From positions 9,672,001 to 9,736,000 of the forward strand of contig NC_061475.1 in NCBI RefSeq assembly GCF_022581195.2: a stretch of 64,000 bases of DNA. Reading direction: 5' to 3'. How positions within the stretch are numbered: position 1 is the stretch's first letter; each line of letters starts with the position of its first letter. This document shows positions 53,037 through 63,563 of this stretch, piece by piece. The position numbers were made by a program, and so were the translations under genes. This DNA is from Helicoverpa zea. Its lineage: Eukaryota; Arthropoda; Insecta; Lepidoptera; Noctuidae. A model generated the notes under the pieces. That model did not search any database. It was not told the origin of the DNA and saw only the letters and a program-made list of their open reading frames with translations.

Positions 53037-53690
53037 GTGATCCCCCCCATGCTCAAGCGCGGAGTGTCATACTTTAGCTTTCGTGTTAAAACCATTGCAC
53101 AGGTTTTGTGCGGTGCGAATTTTAGCTTGTTTCTGACACCCCATGCTCGAACATGTTCGAGAGCGACATTGGCTCGTCCCTCTATCTCTGCCGCCGTTTC
53201 GCCGTTGAATATCAGGACAACGTCGTCGGCGAATGCTTGGCAGTAGATGCCCCCAGTGTCGAGCTCAAGAGGGGGTCCAGTAGGAGGTTCCAGAAGAGTG
53301 GACCCGCAATGGATCCCTGGACGCAACCCTTGCTCGTCGATTTTTTGCACTCCTAACCCAAGTACCTCACGCTGACAGTCCTGTCACTGAGGTAACTACT
53401 GACCACTCGTCTCAAGTTGACAGGGCACTTTTCCTCAGCCAATCGGACTTTGATGGCAGGCCACCACGCACTGTCGAAGGCTATGTCTAGTGACACAAGA
53501 GTAACAATTTTCTTTTGTGTCAACTTCTTGCGGATGTGTTGCACCATGGTATAGAGGGAGTCCTCTTCTGTGCTCCTTTGCGGCATAAAGCCGTATTGGC
53601 GAGTACTGATCCTGGGAAGCAAGGAGAACCTAAGGCGAGCGACCAACATCTTCTCGTACACCTTCCCTAATACAGGCAAGAGCCCAATCG
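53037..53690 (-). pseudogene. TRAS-like ORF2, N-terminal RT part
   Basis: The minus strand from the telomere-like junction reads RPIGLLPVLGKVYEKMLVAR, STRQYGFMPQRSTEED, LVSLDIAFDSAWWPAIK, then (after a frame change) GSIAGPLLWNLLL-like blocks and the catalytic YCQAFADDVVLIF. It ends at LKYDTPRLSMGGI on the insertion border. The endonuclease and ORF1 are missing because the copy is truncated at the TTAGG-like DNA. Continues at 41296. Confidence 0.83.
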
Positions 53691-53700
53691 GCCTGTAGGA

Positions 53701-54005
53701 ATTGCTCAGGGTTAGGTTAGGTTTGCTCAGGGTTAGGTTGGGTTTGCTCAGGGTTAGGTTGGGTTAGGTTAGGTTAGGTTAGGTTAGGTTAGGTTAGGTT
53801 AGGTTAGGTTAGGTTAGGTTAGGTTAGGTTAGGTTAGGTTAGGTTAGGTTAGGTTAGGTTAGGTTAGGTTAGGTTAGGTTAGGTTAGGTTAGGTTAGGTT
53901 AGGTTAGGTTAGGTTAGGTTAGGTTAGGTTAGGTTAGGTTAGGTTAGGTTAGGTTAGGTTAGGTTAGGTTAGGTTAGGTTAGGTTAGGTTAGGTTAGGTT
54001 AGGTT

Positions 54006-54010
<5 letters not shown>
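53701..54010 (+). repeat. (TTAGG)n array 1
   Basis: 53701-53761 is a variant part with TTTGCTCAGGGTTAGG units; 53762-54010 is uniform GGTTA/TTAGG, about 50 units. TTAGG is the ancestral insect telomere repeat. Ends in a poly(T) run, the tail of the next element. Confidence 0.95.
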
Positions 54011-54059
<49 letters not shown>

Positions 54060-55037
54060 CTGCTTTTCCCCGTTCATGAGAACAACGGGACCTTATTATT
54101 CTGATATTTCTCATGCATACTAGTTCTCGCATTTATGCCTCTCGCACTTTCAAGCATCATACCTCCTTTCATGCATCATCTTTTTCACTTTGCCGGGTGG
54201 GACTCCCGCTAATTTGGCCTACTTTTATTTGTTACAACAGGGAAAATAATTTTATCAAGGGGCTTTATTTACTTGAACTTTTATCAAGTACAGGAAATAG
54301 TTAATGTTTCTTAATTTACTATCAATTTGTTTCAGTACTATGTTGTCGTTTAGATTACATTAGTTTGATTCTTACGCTCTAGATATACATTTTTATTTCT
54401 TAATTTAGCTTATCTCTACTGACATTGTTTTTTACTAAATATTACAATTACAAACTACAATTTAACAATACAACTTATTTCTTATGGCTATGCTCTTATA
54501 TCTAAAAGTAGAAACTTTTCCATTTTATTCTATTTAACTAATTTTAAACAATATACTTTTAGTGTAACATTTTAGATCTAGATTTACAATTTTTTAAGGG
54601 CTTACATGATTTATTTATTGATTTCCTGTTTTTTCTATTATATAAGTTGTTGTAATATTTTTTAGTCTTGAGTTAACTCACTTTTTAAAACTTATTTATT
54701 ACTTGCTGCTATAATAGTGGCAATAATATATATATACATACTTTATATATATTTATTGTCATATTTTCTTTTCCAGTATCTATTTATTTCTTGGTATTTT
54801 AATTGTTTTGTTGGGTGCGGTTTGATGTTGTGTGTGTTGTTATTGATATGCTTGTATATAGTCATTATATAGTTTACATATCTGTGTATATTTGTTTTTT
54901 GTTTTCCGGTTTCCATAGTTTTGTTCATTCCTCCTAAGTGTTCTCGGTTTTTGTACTCCCGGTTTGAGTTATTACATTGCATGTCTGTGTATGCGTTTCG
55001 TGCTGAACTGTGTGTTACGCACCCCACAATTCGTGAG
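54060..55037 (-). other. 3' UTR of the gag-only element
   Basis: AT-rich, no conserved frame. The last 160 bp (TTCCCCGTTCATGAGAACAA, CGGGTGGGACTCCCGCTAAT) recur at 61939-62100. An AT block (ATATATATACATACTTTATA near 54728) recurs near 63335. Conservation at equivalent places argues this is a genuine family 3' UTR. Confidence 0.7.
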
Positions 55038-56558
55038 TTAGATGTAAGCAGTGTTTGCGCGGGCCAGGTAATCCCATTTTTGACGTACTGGGCACTGTGC
55101 GCTGAATGCATTATGGTCGGTTTTCTGCTGCCTAGAGTGTGAGCAGTTGCAGCACTGCGGTTCGTTTCCTGCAATATAGTCTGCGCATTTCTCGCGCAGA
55201 TGCGGTCCGCCGCAGTGGCTGCATCTGTCCACACTTTCGGTGCAAAATTTCCGGCCATGACCGTAGGCGAGGCACTTAGTGCATTGGATGAGAGGAGACT
55301 GGTCCTCCACCCTGATCCTTTGCAGGTCAAGGTAGAGGGCTCCGGACTCCGTCATCCTCTGCCATACTATTGGTCTTACCTGGACCTCGACGTGGGCTGT
55401 TCTGGGGTTCTTTGTCCTTTTTTTATATTTTATTTCCATTTCTTTGTCAGTTTTTTCAAGTCCCCTGAAAATGTTCTCATTTTGTGAGTGTAGCGCCTTA
55501 ACCACTTCTTCATCATCGCTATCTAAGAAGACATCTTTCAGGACGACTAGCGGGTTTTTATTTTTCATTGGTACCACTGTTAGTCCCTCACCCTGACTTT
55601 CTAGCCTGTGCTTGACTTTTTCTAGGTCCTCCACTGTGTCACATCCTAGAATAACGGTCTGGTTTTTGGCCTTTCTGACCTTATTTATTCTTAAACCAGT
55701 GGTCCTGGCATCAACCGCCTTTTTCACTCTGGCGAGTACCTCATCAGCAGTCTCCAGATTGCCTTCGAAGGTGACCGCCATCGAGTGAAGTGCTGGCCGG
55801 TATACTTGATTGGACGCTGCTACGCTGGCGTAAGTCCTGGGATTGGGACTCTGACACGTGACCGTCCCTGTGGCAACCTGGTTGATTTTCTCTTTGGCTA
55901 TCGCAACATCACCGGCAATTCCATCGAGCTTATCGCCGAGGGCATGCTGAGAGCGGCCCATGACTCTGACATCGTCGGTCGTGGTATCAACAGCCGCTTT
56001 AACCTCGTCAATTTTGTCGATGATTTTGTCGATGATGTCAGCGCCACCATCGTCGCGGAGAGCAGTTTGCTCTTCGAAAGCTGCGGTCATTTTTGACTCA
56101 AGGAGGTTGAGTCGTGTCTCCAAGTTTGTTTCAACCTGATCCAGGCGCACCAGAACGTCTTGGTCGTTTCCTGCTAAGGTCCCTTTTGTGTGTGGTTGTG
56201 TTTTTGTCCCTGCTTCCAGACATGTCATTCTCCTGCTGAGCTCGTAGAGGACCCGCTGGCCTCTGTCCGAATGGATCTCCAGGTAGTTTTTAATATCTTT
56301 CCGCATTTGCGGATATTCGCGGACTTTCGAAGGAATATCCTCGAAAGTTTTCATTAACTCCTGGAGGAGTTTGTCGCTTGACATAGCCGCGTAATTGTCC
56401 TGGAGTTTCTTGTACGCCTCCATGTTGTCTACGGACCTTCTACTCCGCTCGGGTCTCCGGATGAATGTTTTGGCAGCGTCCTGCACTGCGGGTGGTCCAC
56501 CAGAGGGGCTAGGTGTGGCATTCTTGGAAGTGTCCGACGTTGTAGGAGTGCGATACAT
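55038..56558 (-). CDS. ORF1 (Gag) of the telomeric gag-only element, 506 aa
   Basis: I take the ATG at 56558 (MYRTPTTSDTSKN); the frame is open 33 codons further but without an ATG. The middle is predicted helical and charged (LLQELMKTFEDIPSKVREYP, LVRLDQVETNLETRLNLLES, INQVATGTVTC). It is followed by a domain with LRINKVRKAKNQTVILGCDT and KHRLESQGEGLTVVPMKNKN, then three zinc knuckles (CTKCLAYGHGRKFC, CSHCGGPHLREKC, CCNCSHSRQQKTDHNAFSAQC). This is the R1/TRAS ORF1 layout. The protein would bind element RNA and could target it to telomeres. No stop interrupts it. No ORF2 follows. Confidence 0.88.
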   Translation of the reverse strand: MYRTPTTSDTSKNATPSPSGGPPAVQDAAKTFIRRPERSRRSVDNMEAYKKLQDNYAAMSSDKLLQELMKTFEDIPSKVREYPQMRKDIKNYLEIHSDRGQRVLYELSRRMTCLEAGTKTQPHTKGTLAGNDQDVLVRLDQVETNLETRLNLLESKMTAAFEEQTALRDDGGADIIDKIIDKIDEVKAAVDTTTDDVRVMGRSQHALGDKLDGIAGDVAIAKEKINQVATGTVTCQSPNPRTYASVAASNQVYRPALHSMAVTFEGNLETADEVLARVKKAVDARTTGLRINKVRKAKNQTVILGCDTVEDLEKVKHRLESQGEGLTVVPMKNKNPLVVLKDVFLDSDDEEVVKALHSQNENIFRGLEKTDKEMEIKYKKRTKNPRTAHVEVQVRPIVWQRMTESGALYLDLQRIRVEDQSPLIQCTKCLAYGHGRKFCTESVDRCSHCGGPHLREKCADYIAGNEPQCCNCSHSRQQKTDHNAFSAQCPVRQKWDYLARANTAYI

Positions 56559-58370
56559 TATTTGTTTGCTTGTGTATGTGTGTATTTGTGGTGTATTGTG
56601 TGTTGTGTTGTATGTGTTTGGCAAAGGCCTTGCGAGGGAAACGGGGAAAATTGTCAAGTTTCAACTTAACCCTGTATAGGGGGGTCAGTTCTGATTTATA
56701 TAACAAATGTATAACAATTGTAAACTAAATATTTTATCTAAAACTAAGTTTTAGGTAGATTCCTAGTTCTACCTAAGTCTATCTTAAAAACTACAGTGAG
56801 GTCCCTCGCCCCTTATTCGCGTCAACAACCTACGCGCAAAAACTCCAAGGTTCAGAGGGGGGGGGGAGGTCAAAGTGAGGGGGTGAGCCTCAAATATGTT
56901 CGATTACTGCGTTATTTAAAGTTCACAACAGCCGGATTTAATTAAGTTTGAAATTGGAAGGGGGGGTACAAAGAACGGGGGGGGGGTAGGTTCTGAGAGA
57001 TTGAGATGAAAGAGTAACAAGAGGGAAGCTGTACGAGGAAAACCGCACGTCTCTACGACTCCTGGTACCCGAGATATCGCGTGTTTTATAAAACCAAGAT
57101 GGCCGACCAAAATGGCCGCCAAATTTTACACTTCAATATCTCTAAAACGAAGCGTCTCTCAGGAACGTGCGATGGCTCGTTGTTCTTCCCGCCGTCCTCT
57201 CTATATGAATCAAGGCCTAATATCAAGGCCCAAAAGTCAAATGTTATAGACGTGGGGAGGGGATGGGGGGGATGCAGAAAGCTAGGGGGAGGTCAGCAAA
57301 AGAAACCGCAAGTCCGTACGACGTCCGGAACCGAAGTTATCGCGATATGAAAGTTTGGGCGGAACTGGGCGGGACTCCACCGCCCTCGCAACAATTTCCG
57401 CCCCAAATTTCAACTTCAGATTCCTCGAGTTCTAAGCGTCCCACAGATTCGCGCTTTAGCTTGCCGAAAAGGTCTTTGAAAGAGCTATGCAATGGATGGG
57501 CTAAAAAATTTTTTGGCTCAACCCCCGATTTTATTTTTACAAAAACAATGAATTTTGAACGGAAAAGTGCTTAAAAATTTAAAAAAAAATAACTAAAAAT
57601 CTCCAAAAAATTTGCTGCTATTCTAGATGTTGTTCCAAATTTTTTGGGATACCTACTTAATTGCTAGGGGTTGTATTTAGCAACCCTCATGTAACCCCTA
57701 ATATTTAAAAAAGTAATATCTTAAAAACTAGTGTAGATAAAATTATAAAATTTGGATATGTTGTAAATATCGCTTAATGCTATCAATAGCAATTTTAAAA
57801 ATAGAGGGTCGTCGCGACAAAATCAAAGTTATAATTTTTTGAAAATATGCAAAATTTTCAAAATTGTATATCTCTTAAACTAGGGCACCTATCTTCAAGC
57901 TTGATGCGGCAGATGAAAGCTCCCAGCAAGGTCTTTTGAGATGGCTGGATTGCGTCCTCCCAAGTTCTGCAGATGCGTGGCTCGGTGGCCACGTGGTTTT
58001 TGTTTTTGCCCTGTATTTCCGCCCTAGTGGGCGGAAAAAATCGACAAAGTGATGCAGGATGTAGAACTCGTTTTCAGCTTCAAGACGGCACCAAAAAAGG
58101 GGTATGTCACCGCGGTAAATCGGGCAGCGTTATTTTTTAAAGGTAAAATTTGTTGCAAATTTCCACTTTTTTGCACTTTGCACTCGAACGGCTGCACTGA
58201 TTTTCACCACACTTTCACCCGCGCGTAGGCCGGATTTTTCCGCACAGTTTGGTATGCAACACGATATGTTACGCGAGAAAAATACCACTGGTAGCGATTT
58301 TTGAAGGAAATTTTTGCGCGGAGCTTCGCCTGTACACGTGTTCTCGCGGCGGGGGGTGTCCGCGTGACTG
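56559..58370 (-). promoter_or_regulatory. 5' UTR of the gag-only element, with G-runs
   Basis: Non-coding in element sense. Plus strand carries runs of 7-10 G (for example 56858-56867, 56959-56965, 56979-56987, 57266-57273), so the RNA strand is C-rich there and the opposite strand could form quadruplexes. The outermost part reads GTGTCCGCGTGACT next to the array. Presumably holds the promoter. Confidence 0.55.
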
Positions 58371-58833
58371 GTTAGGTTAGGTTAGGTTAGGTTAGGTTAG
58401 GTTAGGTTAGGTTAGGTTAGGTTAGGTTAGGTTAGGTTAGGTTAGGTTAGGTTAGGTTAGGTTAGGTTAGGTTAGGTTAGGTTAGGTTAGGTTAGGTTAG
58501 GTTAGGTTAGGTTAGGTTAGGTTAGGTTAGGTTAGGTTAGGTTAGGTTAGGTTAGGTTAGGTTAGGTTAGGTTAGGTTAGGTTAGGTTAGGTTAGGTTAG
58601 GTTAGGTTAGGTTAGGTTAGGTTAGGTTAGGTTAGGTTAGGTTAGGTTAGGTTAGGTTAGGTTAGGTTAGGTTAGGTTAGGTTAGGTTAGGTTAGGTTAG
58701 GTTAGGTTAGGTTAGGTTAGGTTAGGTTAGGTTAGGTTAGGTTAGGTTAGGTTAGGTTAGGTTAGGTTAGGTTAGGTTAGGTTAGGTTAGGTTAGGTTAG
58801 GTTAGGTTAGGTTAGGTTAGGTTAGGTTAGGTT

Positions 58834-58838
<5 letters not shown>
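58371..58838 (+). repeat. (TTAGG)n array 2
   Basis: About 93 uninterrupted units, bounded left by the 5' end of the gag-only element and right by a poly(T). Confidence 0.97.
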
Positions 58839-58870
<32 letters not shown>

Positions 58871-61322
58871 TGGCAGGAGTGGGAAATCCTCATGGACACC
58901 CCGAGGGGTAGTGCCGGACTCTTACCGGCTAAAACCCACTCCTGCCGTCCCTTGTTCCCCTGACGTGGTCAGAGACCTGTTTAGACTTGTTTGTTTTGTT
59001 ATAACTTGATTAATTTTTTGATGATACGTGGAATCTTAGATCGTTTTAAAATATATATTTGTATATAATAAATATTCGTATATATTTAAATGGTTGTATA
59101 TATTTTATATTTTTCAAAGTAGTTCATGTGTTTTCTATATCATATAATCTCAGTAATTATACCTAATAAGATCTGTTTTGTATATAATACATTGTCATTT
59201 TTGTGTATAGTTTTATATGGTACAGTATTATTATTTGTATATATTTAATTATAAATATTTGTATATAGTTGTATAAATTAAATTATAGGTATTTGTGTAT
59301 AATTGTAAAAATTTAATATTTGTGTATAATTGTAAAAATTGAATTATAAATATTTGTGTGTAGTTGTAAAAATTTAAATTATAAATATTTGTGTATAATT
59401 GTATAAAATAAATGTTAAATATTTTTGTGTATATATATATGTAATAAATTGACGATCTTTTGTGTATACCCCATGCTTACCAGGCCATATTATTTCTAAT
59501 AAGGTGGAAGCATGGGTCAGGCTTCTTTATTCCTACGTATTATTTTATTTGCAACTGTTTCGGCATACTCTAGGAATTTTTCTCTTGCTTTTCGTTTGTG
59601 CATTATGTGGCTAATGTTTTGCAGGCTCAGCTCTATGTCTAACTCCTGTTCTAGTGTCCACCGTTCTCGCGAGAAGATAGGGCATTCTAGGATGATATGG
59701 GGGACAGACTCGATCGCACTGGGGTCGCAGATGCACGATGGGTTCTCCTTACACTTAAAGCGGTGCAAGTATTCGGAGAACCCGCCGTGCCCCGTCAGCA
59801 CTTGTGTTATTACCCCACGTGGTAGAATTTTTCTGACGATCCTGTACGCGTCCGCAGCGTCGGGCAGAAAGATCTTCGTGACCCCTGCTGTCGCTCCGTT
59901 CCCGTATCTCCGATTCCATTCGCCCAGCGACTCCAATCGGATCTGCCGCTTGACGAATGAAACCGGGCAGAGGTCGTAATCTGGCCTGGTTTTGTTCTTC
60001 AAAGCCGCTTCCTTGGCCAGGTGGTCGGCGCGCTCATTTCCCTCCAGTCCAGCGTGTGCCTTTATCCAGAACAAGGATGTAACTTTGCCCTGGGATAAAG
60101 CCACACTGAGGTTCGCTCTTGCTTCCACTGCCAGGGCGTGGAGGGCACTCTGGTTGGTGACCGTTTGCAGGGCTGCCTTCGAGTCACTGTATATGCCAAA
60201 AGTGCCCTCCCGGCGCCGCAGTATTTGCCTAGTGGCTACGCATATGGCCAGGAGTTCTGCCTGGTAGACAGTACAGCAGGACGGCAGACTGAGTTTCGAG
60301 GACTTGATCTCGGCCTCTCTATCCCAAAGGGAGAGTGCTGCTCCGACCTTGCCCTCGATCTTGCTGCCGTCTGTAAAGAACCGTATGTCCTGGCTGTTGT
60401 GGGACTCCACATGAGACTGATCTACCAAGCTCACGAACCCCATGGCCGTATGTTTCGCCGGGTGTGGCGTGTCTGCGAACGCCACCACCCGTTCCACCTC
60501 ACGACCGGCCAGCGAAGTTACTCCCTTTTTCTTTTCATAGAGCGCGGCTGCTTCTTGAATCCTAAGGTCGAGCGGGAGCAACCCCGCCAGCACAAGTGCC
60601 GAATGCAGTGAAACGGTGCGGTACGCTCCGCACAGCTTCTGAGCGAACCCTCGCTGGACCGAATTAAGGAGTTTCTGCACACCGACTTTCCTGGCTGCTG
60701 GCGCCCAGGCGCTGGCCGCGTACAGAATCACCGGTTCCACCGCCGCCGTGTAGATGCTGCGGATTACCTCGGGGTGTAGACCCCAGCTCACCTTTGCCGC
60801 CCTGGCCAACTGTTTGTAGATATTAATAGCCTTCTTACAAACATTTGCGACGTGCGTGTTGAAGGTGAGCTTGTGATCCACAGTGAGCCCCAGTATCTTT
60901 ATTTCCTCTGACATGCCAATGGCGACCCCGCCCATGCTCAGGAGGGGGACATCGTACTTTAGCTTCCTGGTTACGACCATGGCGCATGTTTTGTGTGGCG
61001 CAAACTTCAGCTTATTTCTGATGCCCCACCCCCGAACATACTCGAGGGCGGCATTGGCACGTCTTTGGATTTCGAGTGCTGTATCCCCGCTGAAAATGAG
61101 GACGACGTCGTCAGCGAAAGCCTGACAGTAGTCGCCTCGCTGCTCAAGACCTTTTAGCAGGGGATCCAGCACCAGGTTCCAAAGGATTGGGCCTCCAATG
61201 GACCCCTGCACACATCCCTTGCTCGTATCCCGGCGGCACTCCGCTCCGGCGTACCTGACCCGGACACACCTGTCGTTGAGGTAGCTGTCTATCATTCTTC
61301 TTATGTTCACCGGGCACTTTTG
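58837..61322 (-). mobile_element. TRAS-like element with ORF2, 5' truncated
   Basis: Poly(T) 58839-58869, 3' UTR 58870-59516 with CTCTTACCGGCTAAAACCCA (minus: TTTTAGCCGGTAAGAGTCC), and ORF2 from 59517 to the junction with array 3 at about 61322. The 3' UTR matches that at 26976. Confidence 0.85.
59517..61322 (-). pseudogene. TRAS-like ORF2: RT, RNase H and finger (C-terminal 600 aa)
   Basis: Uninterrupted frame to a stop at 59517. RT part: SYLNDRCVRVRYAG, CVQGSIGGPILWNLVLDPLL, catalytic YCQAFADDVVLIFSG, NKLKFAPHKTCAMVVTRKL, then KILGLTVDHKLTFNTHV, ARAAKVSWGLHPEVIRSIYT and LYAASAWAP. RNase H: RFFTDGSKIEGKVGAALSLW, YQAELLAICVA, GIYSDSKAALQT, AHAGLEGNERADHLAKEAA. C-terminal region: LTGHGGFSEYLHRFKCKENP, CDPSAIESVPHIILECPI. 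The N-terminal RT and endonuclease were never copied (5' truncation at the telomere array), so it cannot act alone. Clean frame implies youth. Confidence 0.9.
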
Positions 61323-61875
61323 GTTAGGTTAGGTTAGGTTAGGTTAGGTTAGGTTAGGTTAGGTTAGGTTAGGTTAGGTTAGGTTAGGTTAGGTTAGGTT
61401 AGGTTAGGTTAGGTTAGGTTAGGTTAGGTTAGGTTAGGTTAGGTTAGGTTAGGTTAGGTTAGGTTAGGTTAGGTTAGGTTAGGTTAGGTTAGGTTAGGTT
61501 AGGTTAGGTTAGGTTAGGTTAGGTTAGGTTAGGTTAGGTTAGGTTAGGTTAGGTTAGGTTAGGTTAGGTTAGGTTAGGTTAGGTTAGGTTAGGTTAGGTT
61601 AGGTTAGGTTAGGTTAGGTTAGGTTAGGTTAGGTTAGGTTAGGTTAGGTTAGGTTAGGTTAGGTTAGGTTAGGTTAGGTTAGGTTAGGTTAGGTTAGGTT
61701 AGGTTAGGTTAGGTTAGGTTAGGTTAGGTTAGGTTAGGTTAGGTTAGGTTAGGTTAGGTTAGGTTAGGTTAGGTTAGGTTAGGTTAGGTTAGGTTAGGTT
61801 AGGTTAGGTTAGGTTAGGTTAGGTTAGGTTAGGTTAGGTTAGGTTAGGTTAGGTTAGGTTAGGTTAGGTTAGGTT

Positions 61876-61880
<5 letters not shown>
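61323..61880 (+). repeat. (TTAGG)n array 3
   Basis: About 111 perfect units, followed by a poly(T) of about 58. Confidence 0.97.
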
Positions 61881-61938
<58 letters not shown>

Positions 61939-63563
61939 CTGCTTTTCCCCGTTCATTGGAACAACGGGACCTTATTAGTCTAGTGGTACTCTTTCATACT
62001 AGTTCTCGCATGTATGCCTCTCGCACTTTCAAGCCGCATCCGTTACACAAGCATACATCATCTTTTAGTCTTGGCCGGGTGGGATTCCCGCTAATAGCCT
62101 ATGAATATCTACAGGGACATAACTATTAGGTTTTTTTTTTTTTTTTATTTTATTTCAATAAAGTTGCACAGTTTTATTTATTTCACATACGGTATTTCTT
62201 TATCCTTAAATCTAGCAAATAAACATAGCAGGGAGTAACAGAAAGTATAGGTTTTGCCCACACCATCTATCACCCGCCAACCATGTTAAAATGTTCTAAA
62301 CAATATTTTCCAATGCATATCTAATTTTGTTAACAATTTTAATTAAATATAATTTTAGTTTTTAAGTATCTATTTCATTATGTGCCTTACAGCTTTTTGT
62401 TACAATTTAATATTTAAAAGACATTTAATTACATGACATGAAACAATCATGTGTAAATCACGCTAACATTTCACTTAGTCAATGACAGTATCATTCATGT
62501 CTAAGACAATTCGAAATATAAACATTGGCAGGTGCACAACATTTACTTTTGTAATGTTTTATATTTTATTGACATTAAAACCAATAACAATAATCAACCC
62601 TTATAGTTTTTACATATAATTTGTAGATACCTAACCATTACAATAGAAAATATTAACTATTAATTTAGTGTATTTTTGATTTAACAAGGAGCTTTTGACA
62701 TTTTTATCTGACTACACTTATTGCTAGATAACTTATATCTATTATAATTACAAATTGTTTACTTACTAGTTGCTATCTTATTTAAACCTAATTGTGCCAA
62801 AGTTGTGGACTTATTGTTTTATATATTGAGTACTTACTTCTCACATTGGTATTCTAGTTTGTTTACGGTTACAATTTCAAATTAAACTGAGACATCTTAT
62901 CTTATCAACTTCTTATTAGTAATTAATTAACAACAATTTGTTTCAGACATTTGGATGGACATTTGGTGTTATGACACTTATTGTATTTTTAGTGAAAGCC
63001 AGTTGTTGTTACTGAAGGTTTATACATGTAGGTACTTGATGACCCTATGTGTAAATCATATCGGTTATACTGAAAATCCTGAGTTATCTATTATCTGGCA
63101 ATTCTAATGATATGTAGGTAGGTACATGAGTATTACTTATAACTAGGTACTGGCAATCTGTGAGTTCCATTTCTTAAATATGTACTATTTAAATTAATTT
63201 ATATTTAATCTATTTGGCTGTGTTTGTGCATTTTGGTGACTTTAGTTAGGTAAGTTAGTTTTAGTTTACCTACTTAAATCTCTTATTTTCAATCTAGTTC
63301 TTTTGTACTTCTAGACAACTTTTAGTAATAATATATATATACTTATTTTATATATATTTATTGACTTTTCTTATGCTTTTACTAATTTGGGTGTGGTTGT
63401 AGGTCTGTTTGTGTGCGTGTTGTGTGAATGTTTGTGTTTGCGATATACAGTATATATATTTACTATATATTTGTTATATCGTTTTTTGTTTGTGTTGTAG
63501 TGTGTCGTATGTATGTGTTTGTGTATTATCGTGTATGTTGTGCAGCAGCCAGTGAGTGGTGAG
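61939..63563 (-). other. 3' UTR of the second gag-only element
   Basis: AT-rich, no frame. Contains a T-run at about 62132-62146 and the AT block ATATATATACTTATTTTATA near 63335, counterpart of that at 54728. Confidence 0.65.

Larger units (their letters stand above)
41288..53045. mobile_element. 11.7-kb composite insertion with 35-bp inverted ends, 9-bp TSD
   Basis: Left end (41297) and the complement of the right end (53036) agree over about 35 bp apart from one base; the shared core is GGAGAAAAGACTAGCGGAGA followed by TGCCCTAACG. GATCCCCCC flanks both sides (41288-41296 and 53037-53045). The flanks are adjacent codons of the TRAS-like RT. A 9-bp duplication suggests a Mutator-like transposase. 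The element proper (about 4.4 kb, AT-rich, no transposase) shows inverted similarity deeper inside, for example TACCAGAAGTATCAATTAAC near 42515 and its complement near 52465. Later insertions are a Helitron-like repeat, a SINE and a BEL element. Confidence 0.75.
39807..53700 (-). mobile_element. TRAS-like non-LTR element, split by an 11.7-kb insertion
   Basis: ORF2 of the same family as at 59.5-61.3 kb. The N-terminal RT part lies at 53037-53690 and the rest at 39868-41296, with the inverted-end insertion between. A short poly(T) at about 39808-39816 marks the 3' tail. At the 5' side the coding sequence meets TTGCTCAGGGTTAGG and the TTAGG array, so the copy is 5' truncated at telomeric DNA. 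Confidence 0.82.
54009..58370 (-). mobile_element. telomeric gag-only non-LTR element, complete copy
   Basis: On the minus strand: 5' end next to the TTAGG array at 58371, 5' UTR about 1.8 kb, ORF1, 3' UTR about 1 kb ending ATGAACGGGGAAAAGCAG, then a poly(A) of about 50 (plus-strand T at 54010-54059) joined to CCTAA repeats. Both ends lie in TTAGG, so the copy appears full length, yet there is no endonuclease or RT. A second copy with the same order starts at 61879. Placement and orientation match TRAS of Lepidoptera; the gag-only design resembles HeT-A of Drosophila. Confidence 0.8.

Noticed and set aside
54743..55330. 195-codon minus frame overlapping the end of ORF1
   Set aside because: It overlaps the zinc-knuckle region in another frame and has low-complexity N/H/T tails; a shadow, not a second ORF, although an equivalent overlapping frame exists at 63371-63895 because the ORF1 sequences are similar.
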